Source: Campanula takesimana (Eukaryota; Streptophyta; Magnoliopsida; Asterales; Campanulaceae). From it: 64,000 nt of DNA. The notes under the pieces are model-generated. The model saw only the letters and a list, made by a program, of their open reading frames with translations. It did no database searches and was not told where the DNA came from. The DNA is taken from assembly GCA_026119855.1 (NCBI GenBank), contig JAOWBW010000386.1:806001-870000 (forward strand). The letters are read 5' to 3'. This document shows, one piece after another, positions 56,212-64,000 of the stretch. The first letter of the stretch is position 1. Each line of letters starts with the position of its first letter. A program made the position numbers and the translations under genes.

Positions 56212-59101
56212 TCACGGGGCGACATGGGAGTTGGTTCTCTTCGGATATCTGGACCTCACAATCGGAGAAGATTTTGATGCCGGGCTTTTTGACACCTTTA
56301 TTGTTAACCCACGGCTCGGGAAAGATCATGTATGGAACGTCTTCCCCTTGGCGGACAAAATAACCATTCAACGTCTTGCGATAAGGCCTTAGATTAGGGA
56401 CTTCATACCTACGGCCTTCTTTACGAGCTCGGGCCTTTTCGTTCTTGATCGCTTGTTCTTGTTTCAAGTCTTCTTTGGAAGGCTCATACCCCAAACCGAA
56501 GGTGTTCTTGACAAATGGGACTTGCACGGGATGTAGGATTCCTTGCTGATATTTCCCTAAGCCTAAACCAGGGAAGTAGTCCATATTCCTCATCATGCGG
56601 AGGACTTTGTGATTGCTGGGGGTCCATGATCCGTTTCCCCTTTCTTTGTCAATGGCGTTGATTGAGACGCCGGAGAGAGTGGAGTCTGGTAGACCATGCT
56701 GAACTTGGTGGACGGGCTCACCTTTTCTGTGGATAGTGATGTTTTCAGTCATTACGGTCACTATTTCATCACCATTTCGGATCTTGACACATTGGTGGAG
56801 AGTTGACGGTACGGCATTAGCACTGTGAATCCATGGTCGACCCAACAGTAAGTTGAACGAGGCCGGGATATCAAGCACTTGGAATGGAACGGACATGACC
56901 ATGCTCCCAAACTCAATGTCTATTTCGATCATACCCATGACTGTACGGGCGGTGCTGTCATAACCTCGGATTACTTGAGTAGAAGGCTTCAAATCAGAAT
57001 CCTTAAGCCCCAGTATGCCCATGATTCTACCAGGCATGAGATTGAGTGCGGAACCACCGTCCACTAAGACTCTTGAGACGGGCCTCCCCCTTGCTCGTAC
57101 CTTGAGGTAAATAGCTTCGTTGTGGTTGGAACCAAACGGTGGAAGGTCCATATCGGCAAAGGTGATGACGTTGCCAAAATGAATGTGACCAATCATTGCC
57201 GTGAGGTCCTCGGGAGTAGTATCGGGAGAAACTGATGTATCATCGAGATTGCGGATGACAAGATCTCGGTGTTTCTTTGAGGATGCAATGAGGTCCCAAA
57301 TAGAGATGTTGGCTTGAGTTTTCTTGAGTTGGACAAGTAGAGGATCTTCGGGAGCGTTGTGAGCTTGCGGCCTTTGAGAAGAGGAGCTCGGTGCGGAAGT
57401 GGAAGGGTTGCTTGCTATGACTCGACCGGATCGAGTTAGCATGTTGACGTTCCCATCTTGCTTCTTTTTCCTATTCTCTAGTACTTCCCTCATTACCTCA
57501 TCGTAAGTCACTACGTAACAAGAATTGTCAAGTTTATTCATAACATTGGGGCCCCCATTCACAATTGGGATTGAATGGGTGGTCCCCTCGAGTTCTCCTA
57601 TCTCTATTACATTGACATGCTCGTCATTAGTCACTACAAATTCTTTCTTATCTATGAGATCTTGAATGACATTGCGGAGAACGAAGCAATCCTCGGTGGT
57701 GTGGCCACTATATTGGTGGTAGCCACAATATTTGTGGTGAGCATGATTGGGGTTGATCGTCTTGGGTTGGTACCCTTGCACGGGTGCGACTTGAACCTTT
57801 GCCTTGAGGACCTCGAACACTTCGGTTTGAGTCATGCCTTGGAGAGGCGTGTAGACATGGTCACTTCGGGGCTTCTTCCCTTGAGGCAGAGGAACCCTTT
57901 TGTAATTCCCCTTGTCAATAGTGACGGCGTTGACCGAGGCCTCTTTTGTGGAGTTGGAAGCGGCCTTGTAGCGGTAAGTAGGAGTGGTCTTCTTAATCTC
58001 CTTGAGCAAGTCATCCATGCGTACCCCCGCCTCATACATTTGGGAGAAGTCGGAGTAGCAAGCCCCACTTAGGTGAGTGCGGAGATCAATCTTGAGACAC
58101 TTGAGAAATATGTCCATTTGCTCTTTTGTGTTCGGCCTCTCAACAATTTCAGAGAGTTTGTCATTCCATCTCCTTGTGAAGTCGATGAAGGACTCATTGT
58201 CTCGTTGTGTAGTGTTCTCTAGCTCTTTCCTTGTGGGCCGGTGAGTGGTGTTGCCTTGGTATTGGTTCTTGAAGGCAAGCATGGCGGAGTCCCAATCAAG
58301 ACGGACAGTGAGCGGGAGAGTAGCATACCAATCTTTTGCCGCCCCCTTGAGAGTGAGAGGAAAACATTGAGCCATCACCTTGGTGGAGACCTTCTTTGGA
58401 ACCATTGCCCAAATATAAGTCTCAATGTGAGCCATAGGACAAGAGTTGCCCTTGAATTTGCTTATGTCGGGCATCTTGAACTTATCGGGAAGAGCGGTCA
58501 TAGTACTCATGAGGATGGATGATTGATAAAGGCTTGTGTCGGAGCCTTTCCCCATGTTGAGCCCATTGAATTTTTGGTCGATGTAGGCCATGATAGAATC
58601 CACCATTTTGGGCTCATTGTTCTCGGAACTTGGTTCCCCCATTTTCTTGGTGCGGGTGTTGACATAAGGACTCTTGAACAAACCCTTGGTCCATTCGGAT
58701 TCATCATCATTGTTCTTGTTCTTTCCCTTGGCAAGGTTGGTGAGCTTTTCTTTCATTAGCTCCATTTCGGCCTCGTGGGCCTCCCTTTGGTTGTCGAGGT
58801 GGGATTGCCAAATGTCGTCTTTGCTTTGTGCCTCTTTGTTAAGGGTGGAGACTTGCTCTTGGAGGAGTTGGACCATAGTTGAGAGCTGTTCGAGAGACAT
58901 GGTGTTGCTGCTGCCGGTCATGGTTGATGTTGGAGCTGTTGGAGTGATCTCTTCACGGACTAACCGATTTGCTGAATCCCGATAGACTTTGTAAGTACCA
59001 ATTGAACATATATTGCAGAAGAGGCCCTTGTCAGTCTTGAGTAACACTTGCGGTCCATGAAGAGGCTTAGAACACACAGTTGGGCACACGACTCGAACCA
59101 C
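56129..59101 (-). CDS. Tat gag-protease polyprotein with G-patch-like segment
   Basis: A 990-residue intact frame. Residues 65-125 are helical and charged (coiled-coil-like). The gag domain is about 205-370 (CFPLTLKGAAKDWYATLPLT, FLKCLKIDLRTHLSG). A C/H-rich knuckle-like motif is at 459-472 (CGYHQYSGHTTEDC). The aspartic protease is at 675-760: VLVDGGSALNLMP, with active Asp681, and FNLLLGRPWI. Residues about 838-875 (RNMDYFPGLGLGKYQQGILH) look like a G-patch, an RNA-helicase-contacting motif. The frame stays open, unlike pol. The ATG at 59101 lies just beyond a poly(A)-like leader run. Gag forms particles; the protease cleaves the polyprotein. Confidence 0.85.
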   Translation of the reverse strand: MVRVVCPTVCSKPLHGPQVLLKTDKGLFCNICSIGTYKVYRDSANRLVREEITPTAPTSTMTGSSNTMSLEQLSTMVQLLQEQVSTLNKEAQSKDDIWQSHLDNQREAHEAEMELMKEKLTNLAKGKNKNNDDESEWTKGLFKSPYVNTRTKKMGEPSSENNEPKMVDSIMAYIDQKFNGLNMGKGSDTSLYQSSILMSTMTALPDKFKMPDISKFKGNSCPMAHIETYIWAMVPKKVSTKVMAQCFPLTLKGAAKDWYATLPLTVRLDWDSAMLAFKNQYQGNTTHRPTRKELENTTQRDNESFIDFTRRWNDKLSEIVERPNTKEQMDIFLKCLKIDLRTHLSGACYSDFSQMYEAGVRMDDLLKEIKKTTPTYRYKAASNSTKEASVNAVTIDKGNYKRVPLPQGKKPRSDHVYTPLQGMTQTEVFEVLKAKVQVAPVQGYQPKTINPNHAHHKYCGYHQYSGHTTEDCFVLRNVIQDLIDKKEFVVTNDEHVNVIEIGELEGTTHSIPIVNGGPNVMNKLDNSCYVVTYDEVMREVLENRKKKQDGNVNMLTRSGRVIASNPSTSAPSSSSQRPQAHNAPEDPLLVQLKKTQANISIWDLIASSKKHRDLVIRNLDDTSVSPDTTPEDLTAMIGHIHFGNVITFADMDLPPFGSNHNEAIYLKVRARGRPVSRVLVDGGSALNLMPGRIMGILGLKDSDLKPSTQVIRGYDSTARTVMGMIEIDIEFGSMVMSVPFQVLDIPASFNLLLGRPWIHSANAVPSTLHQCVKIRNGDEIVTVMTENITIHRKGEPVHQVQHGLPDSTLSGVSINAIDKERGNGSWTPSNHKVLRMMRNMDYFPGLGLGKYQQGILHPVQVPFVKNTFGLGYEPSKEDLKQEQAIKNEKARARKEGRRYEVPNLRPYRKTLNGYFVRQGEDVPYMIFPEPWVNNKGVKKPGIKIFSDCEVQISEENQLPCRPVNGGEEDDYRVRDRNHRGGRTDRFSLHV

Positions 59102-59113
59102 ATAAGAAAAGAC

Positions 59114-59149
<36 letters not shown>

Positions 59150-60281
59150 TCGGAGGGAATGAATCCCTTTTGGGGTTTCTAAGAAAATAATGGAATCGTC
59201 ACACTAGTATATAGACCATCTCGCGGTCCCATATACTCATCGGATTCCATCGCGCTTGTGAATCCTACATGTATCGGGATTAAACTAAATTAATGTAGTA
59301 AAGCATACATGCGGGGACGGATTTTTATTTTCGTCCAAAATAACCACTTTTGGGGACGGATTTTTATGGCGTCCCTTTCAACAAGTTGGCATGTATGATT
59401 TGAAGACATTAGTTTAGGGAAATCTCGGTACATGGAAACCGACTTGAGTCACGGAGTGTTAGACCCTAACTAGAATTGTGTGGTTTGTGCTCGGCTTGAA
59501 TATGAGGCTCAAAGGTCACCCCCGGCATGTAGTCTTGAACTACGCCACGGGCTGAGGTTTACCGCTTCGAAAGAGCCAAGGTCTGGTGGAGCTTGAAACT
59601 TTCTAGGACGGCCCTCGACGGGTTTGGGGTTGGACTTGTGCGACTCGATAGTGAGCAGTTCATAGGAATATGTGCATGTAGTGTGAGGTCTAACAAGTGA
59701 CAATTTTTTTTTTATTTTTTTTTTTTTGAAAAGAAAGAAAAACACACAAAACACATAAGCACATAAAATTACAACTCCCGAATCACCCGTGTGACCGGTA
59801 AATAAAACACAAAATTAAAACAGACCGAGGGTTAAATTCCGTTCTGATGCAGGCAACTGTGCCCACACCCCACTGTTCTGCTCAGTCACTGAAACCTGTT
59901 TCTGTTCTGGAAACCAACCCAGAAGCGTGCGCCTCTGAGTGCTGATGTGGGACGCGCGCGCATGGCGCAATGCTTATGGGAGGCGCGCGCTTCTGGGGCA
60001 CACCTGTCAGAATGTCAGACTTTGGACTCAGGGGATTGCCCTGGTCCCATGTTCATATTGTAACCCCTGCAGAAGTGATTAGTGCAGAATAACAGAAGAA
60101 GAAGATGAAGAACATGAAGGAGTGGGCGATTCTGGTTCTTGATGCGGGATGCGCGCGCCTTAGGCTTAAAAGGCCAGACGCGCGCGCCTCCCCCATCAGG
60201 AAACAGAATGCCCAGAAAAGATGTAGATTTCGATCAGAATGCAAGTTTAACCCTCAAATAACTCCCCAGCGGAGTCGCCAC
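59102..60281 (-). other. Long 5' leader of the Tat element
   Basis: About 1.2 kb between PBS and gag, common in Tat elements. It contains two T-runs (about 59119-59146 and 59704-59727), a repeated GGGGACGGATTTTTAT near 59313 and 59353, and two CG-rich triplet modules (59929-59999 and 60141-60195). No convincing extra ORF. Confidence 0.6.
60267..60280 (-). promoter_or_regulatory. Primer binding site of the Tat element
   Basis: The minus-strand TGGCGACTCCGCTG begins one base inside the 5' LTR and starts with TGG as a PBS must. The primer tRNA was not identified; it is not initiator Met. Confidence 0.65.
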
Positions 60282-61264
60282 TGTAGATACCCCGGGGGAA
60301 CCACGGCTTTAGGCTCGAGCGCGTGTGTTATCCTAGGATGTCTAACTTGTTTTTAGAGTCACCACCTATGTTTTGAGGAACATAAGAAAAACCTATAGAT
60401 TGTAGCCTAAGTTTGATTACGAAAACAGAGATTCTTTGTTTTGAGGTTCGGGGGTTAGATTACGAGATGGGAAGTACCGAAACACCCATCTCGCCCAACT
60501 AAAGTTGGTCTTGCTTGATCAAAATCTACATGAATGAAAATGTTCTTCTTCTTCTTCTTTAAGTCATAAAAAGGGGGTTTAAAATAGGATTTGGAATGTA
60601 GGAGATAACTCCTTAACCAACCTCAATGAGATGAGGTGATCATTAGAGTCATGTCCCAAAGTGATTTGGGTGATTGCACATTTGATTAAAGTAAAAGAGA
60701 GAGAGGAGATGAAGTAGAAAAGAAAGGAAAAGATGTACTTTTACCTACAATTTGAAGAACTTCAAGTGTTGCTTGATGAGATCCTTGGAGAACCTTTAGA
60801 AAGTGATTTTTTTGTCTAGTTTTCGATCGGGTCTTTCCGATGATTTTTTTCGATCCTTGAAAATGGAGGTAAAGGGAGGTTTTTATAGGTGAAAGAGGGG
60901 TGTTTTTGGTGCCAAAACTCAGTCACCAAGAAATCCTTCCCGGGAAAAATCTTGTAAATTGAGCAAGGGAGGGAATCCTGGCCAGAAATCTGTAACTGAC
61001 GCCCAGAGGCGCGCGCTTCCTGCTTTGGGGGCGGGAGGCGCGCGCGCCTGGCTCCTCCTGTCGGAGGCGCGCGACTCAGAGAAGGCAATTTTGACAGAAT
61101 GGACTAGAAAGTCAGTCCTGTCATTCAGTTTAGTCCCTGGACTTAACGAAGTCAGTCAGGAACTTAACGGAAGTGACAGAAACTAACGAGAAACACTTAA
61201 AATGGGGGGAAACACAAAATCAAATATGCAATCGGGGTGAGCGGTCCAAGGCGGGGTGTCTACA
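60282..61264 (-). repeat. 5' LTR of the Tat element
   Basis: 983 bp, near-identical to 47874-48844, with the CG-rich module at 61000-61077. On the minus strand it runs TGTAGACACCCCGCC to GGGGTATCTACA. Confidence 0.9.
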
Positions 61265-61269
61265 CTTCC

Positions 61270-61829
61270 CTACATCATTCTCCTCCGCTTGAAGAAAATT
61301 CGCCCTCGAATTTTGAATTTTGTTTGAAGGCACGTATCTTGAAATTTTTCTTCATACCGGTGACGAACTTTGAACTTGGTACCACTCGTCATAATATCCA
61401 TCCAATCCGTCCAGTAACATTGAATAAAATTTTCAATGATCAATTTCTTGAGGCACCATGTTGATGAAGAATTAGAATAATAAACTTCAAATGGATCTTC
61501 ATAAGGATGACTACCTTTTATCACCTCAAACTTCCATATCAATTCATCTTGTGAAGATTTGAGGCCAACTTAGTTACACCCATTTGATGAGATGTCACTA
61601 AATGACAGATTTCACAATGACATTCATTAAATACAGGAGGTTTTTACCAATCGACAAGAACTTCTGGACTTGAAGATTCGACAAAAATCTTGGAGAGAAC
61701 AACCCTCGAACTAAGCTTTTCGAGAACAGATATACATTGATCTACGACTCGTGCGATACGCTAGTCCAGCACATCCTCCTCACGTTCGTAGATCTCTTCC
61801 ACAGTGGCCATCTTTCTTCCTCGTGCCAT
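61270..61829 (-). pseudogene. Array interior 5 ORF, stop and 1-base deletion
   Basis: 560 bases, one short of the intact frame (a C missing near 61569). VDW is followed by TAA where intact copies have Ser before KPP. Confidence 0.6.
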
Positions 61830-61862
61830 CCGTCCTAGAACGAACCGGAGTTTGATACCAAC

Positions 61863-62411
61863 TGTCGTAGTGGAAGACATGATAGGAATCAACCCTAGTA
61901 GAATTTAATCAATACTAGCGATCGATCTTCAACAATCGTAGAACTTAATCAAATACGAAGAGTTGGACGAAAGGAGGAAAACTCAGACTTTCGGATTTAA
62001 GAAAAGAGCAACGCTCAATCAAATTTTCTAAGTCGATTTATATTTAGATAGGATATAATGTCATGTTTAGAAGTAGATTTATGATATATTTTGATGTTTT
62101 TGAGTTGTAATAGGTTACTATATAGGTTAGGATTATTTTTAGGAGTGTTTGACTTGTTTTCTAAGTCGTAGGAGTCTTATAAAAATAGGGTTAATGTTAA
62201 TTCCGAAAATCAGTTGTTGATTAATAAAATTTGAGTATTGAACGTTGTTCTTTATTCCTGAAAGTGGATTTCTTCCCTTTTGATGCCAATTTCCTAGTAT
62301 TTGTTGAATCAATGGGTTATTGAAGGCTATTCTTCCGGCATTGTTGAGAACAATCAACGGATTAATAGTGTTTATCCCTATTTATTTCTTTTATGCTTCC
62401 GCTTCCCTACA
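61863..62411 (-). repeat. Array LTR F
   Basis: 549 bp, starts TGTCGTAGTGGAAG on the plus strand; otherwise like B. Confidence 0.85.
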
Positions 62412-62966
62412 TCATTCTCCTCCGCTTGAAGAAAATTCGCCCTCGAATTTTGAATTTTGTTTGAAGGCACGTATCTTGAAATTTTTCTTCATACCGGTGA
62501 CGAACTTTGAACTTGGTACCACTCGTCATAATATCCATCCAATCTGTCCAGTAACATTGAATAAAATTTTCAATGATCAATTTCTTGAGGCGCCAAGTTG
62601 ATGACAATTAGAATAATAAACTTCAAAGGGATCTTCATAAGGATGACTACCTTTTATCACCTCAAACTTCCATATCAATTCATCTTGTGAAGATTTGAGG
62701 CCAACCTTAGTTACACCCATTTGATGAGATGTCACTAAATGACAGATTTCACAATGACACTCAATAAATACAGGAGGTTTTTACCAATCGACAAGAATTT
62801 CTGGACTTGAAGATTCGACAAAAATCTCGGAGAGAACAATCCTCGAACTAAGCTTTTCGAGATCAGATATACGTTGATCTATGACTCGTGCGATACGCTG
62901 GTCCAGCACATCCTCCTCACGTTCGTAGATCTCTTCCACAGTGGCCATCTTTCTTCCTCGTGCCAT
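62407..62966 (-). pseudogene. Array interior 6 ORF, stop and 1-base deletion
   Basis: 560 bases with a base missing near 62605 and the same VDW-TAA nonsense change as interior 5, so these two share an ancestor more recent than the rest. Confidence 0.6.
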
Positions 62967-62999
62967 CCTTCCTAGAACGAACCAGAGTCTGATACCAAC

Positions 63000-63547
63000 T
63001 GACGTAGCGGAAAACTTGATAGGAATCAACCCTAGTAGAATTTAATCAATACTAGCGATCGATCTTCAACAATCGTAGAACTTAATCAAATACGAAGAGT
63101 TGGACGAAAGGAGGAAAACTCAGACTTTCGGATTTAAGAAAAGAGCAACGCTCAATCAAATTTTCTAAGTCGATTTATATTTAGATAGGATATAATGTCA
63201 TGTTTAGAAGTAAATTTATGATATATTTTGATGTTTTTGAGTTGTAATAGGTTACTATATAGGTTAGGATTATTTTTAGGAGTGTTTGACTTGTTTTCTA
63301 AGTCGTAGGAGTCTTATAAAAATAGGGTTAATGTTAATTCCGAAAATCAGCTGTTAATTAATAAATTTGAGTATTGAACGTGGTTCTTTATTCCCAAAAG
63401 TGGATTTCTTCCCTTTTGATGCCAATTTCCTAGTATTCGTTGAATCAATGGGTTATTGAAGGCTATTCTTCCGGCATTGTTGAGAACAATCAACGGATTA
63501 ATAGTGTTTATCCCCTTTTATTTCTTTTATGCTTCCGCTTCCCTACA
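63000..63547 (-). repeat. Array LTR G (right edge)
   Basis: 548 bp, ends CTTCCCTACA, then TCATATTCAAC outside the array. Has small deletions (AATAAATTTG for AATAAAATTTG). Confidence 0.85.
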
Positions 63548-63552
63548 TCATA

Positions 63553-64000
63553 TTCAACTTTTAGGAAGGAATAATGTGACAGCCCTTTAGGATTATATTC
63601 AGCTTACACAGAAATAGAAATGATGTTACTGTAACATTGGATTTCGAACCGCTGCACCCCTTAGTTAGCTCCACCCGATAGCCACCTCATTTTTTTTTGT
63701 GTTTGACGGATGAGATGTGTCCGAGCTCGGTGGGACCCACAAAAATTAAAATCATCTTAGCCGCACAGATGTTGAGCTCGCATATGTGGTCTCGATCTGA
63801 GCCATTGGGTGGAGGGGTGCAGTGGTTTTGGGTGGAGCGGTTCCGGGTCCCTGTAACATTTATGGAAATATCCACACATTCCAAACTAAATTTATTGGTT
63901 TTAAGTTATCAGACAGAAATTCATCCCCTTTCTTTAAAATGTTAGGGTAATTTGGTCTTGATAACTTTCTCATGAATGAAAACTTATCATTAAATATTAC
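63553..64000. other. Flank with a weak inverted-repeat element
   Basis: No gene. CGAACCGCTGCACCCC (about 63645-63660) and GGGGTGCAGTGG (about 63813) with GAGCGGTTCCGGGTCCCTGT behind form a loose inverted pair inside about 63621-63866, flanked by TGTAACAT-like words. Possibly an old MITE. Confidence 0.3.

Larger units (their letters stand above)
47874..61264 (-). mobile_element. Tat-lineage Gypsy retrotransposon, 13.4 kb (TSD CTTCC)
   Basis: LTRs of 971 and 983 bp, TG...CA, with CTTCC flanks (47869-47873, 61265-61269). Minus-strand order: 5' LTR, PBS, long leader, gag-protease, RT-RNase H, second RNase H, integrase; then an antisense gene, a 76-bp satellite array and the 3' LTR. A second, archaeal-type RNase H is the mark of the Tat clade (Ogre/Retand group). 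The LTRs differ at about six bases and one 13-bp indel by eye, so the insertion is young. Gag is open; pol has two frame changes and two stops. Confidence 0.95.
47330..61274 (-). repeat. Array LTR E, split by the Tat element
   Basis: 47330-47873 plus 61270-61274 restore 549 bp. The insertion is five bases from the LTR end, and 61265-61269 (CTTCC) is the duplicated target. Confidence 0.85.
32652..63547 (-). mobile_element. Tandem array of a TRIM/LARD-like LTR element (7 LTRs, 6 interiors)
   Basis: LTR units A-G alternate strictly with a ~590-bp interior, all on the minus strand. LTRs begin (minus) TGTAGGGAAGCGGAAG and end near CTTCCGCTACGTCA. Each interior starts with a PBS (TTGGTATCAGACTCC) and ends with a purine-rich AAGCGGAGGAGAATGA. 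LTR starts lie at 33601, 45055, 46192, 47330, 61863 and 63000. Subtracting the two nested elements and their 5-bp duplications gives spacings of 1138, 1137, 1138, 1137 and 1137 bp. There is no RT, so it is non-autonomous. Such arrays can arise by unequal exchange between LTRs. Confidence 0.85.

Noticed and set aside
55199..56392. Plus-strand frames of 163 and 210 codons opposite Tat pol
   Set aside because: Shadows of the RT and gag frames; composition is Ser/Leu-rich with no motif.
57575..58072. Plus-strand 165-codon frame opposite Tat gag
   Set aside because: Shadow of the intact gag frame.
47874..61264. Reading the Tat element as two separate elements because of opposite-strand genes
   Set aside because: One matching CTTCC duplication and paired LTRs enclose both; the antisense gene is an internal part.

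Overview
This window looks like intergenic, transposon-packed nuclear DNA of a flowering plant, probably a eudicot; the species cannot be told from the sequence. The signs are plant-specific retrotransposon lineages (a Sirevirus-like Copia element, two Tekay/Del-type chromovirus Gypsy elements and one Tat-lineage Gypsy element with a second RNase H), many Stowaway-type MITEs with CTCCCTCC-like ends and TA flanks, a multi-TIR Mutator-like element with a 9-bp target duplication, and AT-rich spacers. I found no convincing host gene, tRNA or rRNA.

Layout. 1-3296: rotted Sirevirus-like Copia element with several polypurine tracts and a partial 3' LTR. 4351-6217: a ~510-bp repeat split by a 1346-bp Mutator-like element (TSD TTTAAAAAA). 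7.3-13.3 kb: MITEs, a 51-bp satellite, a microsatellite and pieces of an Athila/Tat-like LTR. 14033-24580: a solo LTR (TSD GATCT) that contains a whole Tekay element on the minus strand. 24.7-25.2 kb: 5'-truncated LINE tail. 26442-28218: solo LTR (TSD AGTCA) carrying a hAT-like element. 28.8-32 kb: further MITEs and a second copy of the ~515-bp repeat. 32652-63547: a head-to-tail array of a small non-autonomous LTR element, seven LTRs alternating with six internal segments, period 1137-1138 bp once later insertions are removed. Two large elements sit in this array: a Tekay element (34609-44919, TSD AGATA), itself holding a solo LTR (TSD CCTAT), and a 13.4-kb Tat element (47874-61264, TSD CTTCC).

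How the parts work together. The chromoviruses carry gag, protease, RT, RNase H, integrase and a chromodomain-like tail in one frame; both copies are broken by stop codons. The Tat element encodes gag-protease-(G-patch-like), then RT, a degraded RNase H, a second archaeal-type RNase H, and integrase on the minus strand. Between its pol and 3' LTR it also has an intact antisense 466-codon gene with its own TATA-like and poly(A) signals, and a 76-bp satellite array. That antisense gene plus satellite, the regular LTR array and the recurring CG-rich triplet modules are the most notable parts of the window.

Insertion order read from the junctions: LTR array first; then the Tekay element at 34.6 kb and the Tat element independently into it; then a Tat-family solo LTR into that Tekay copy. 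All divergence statements are counts by eye, not alignments.
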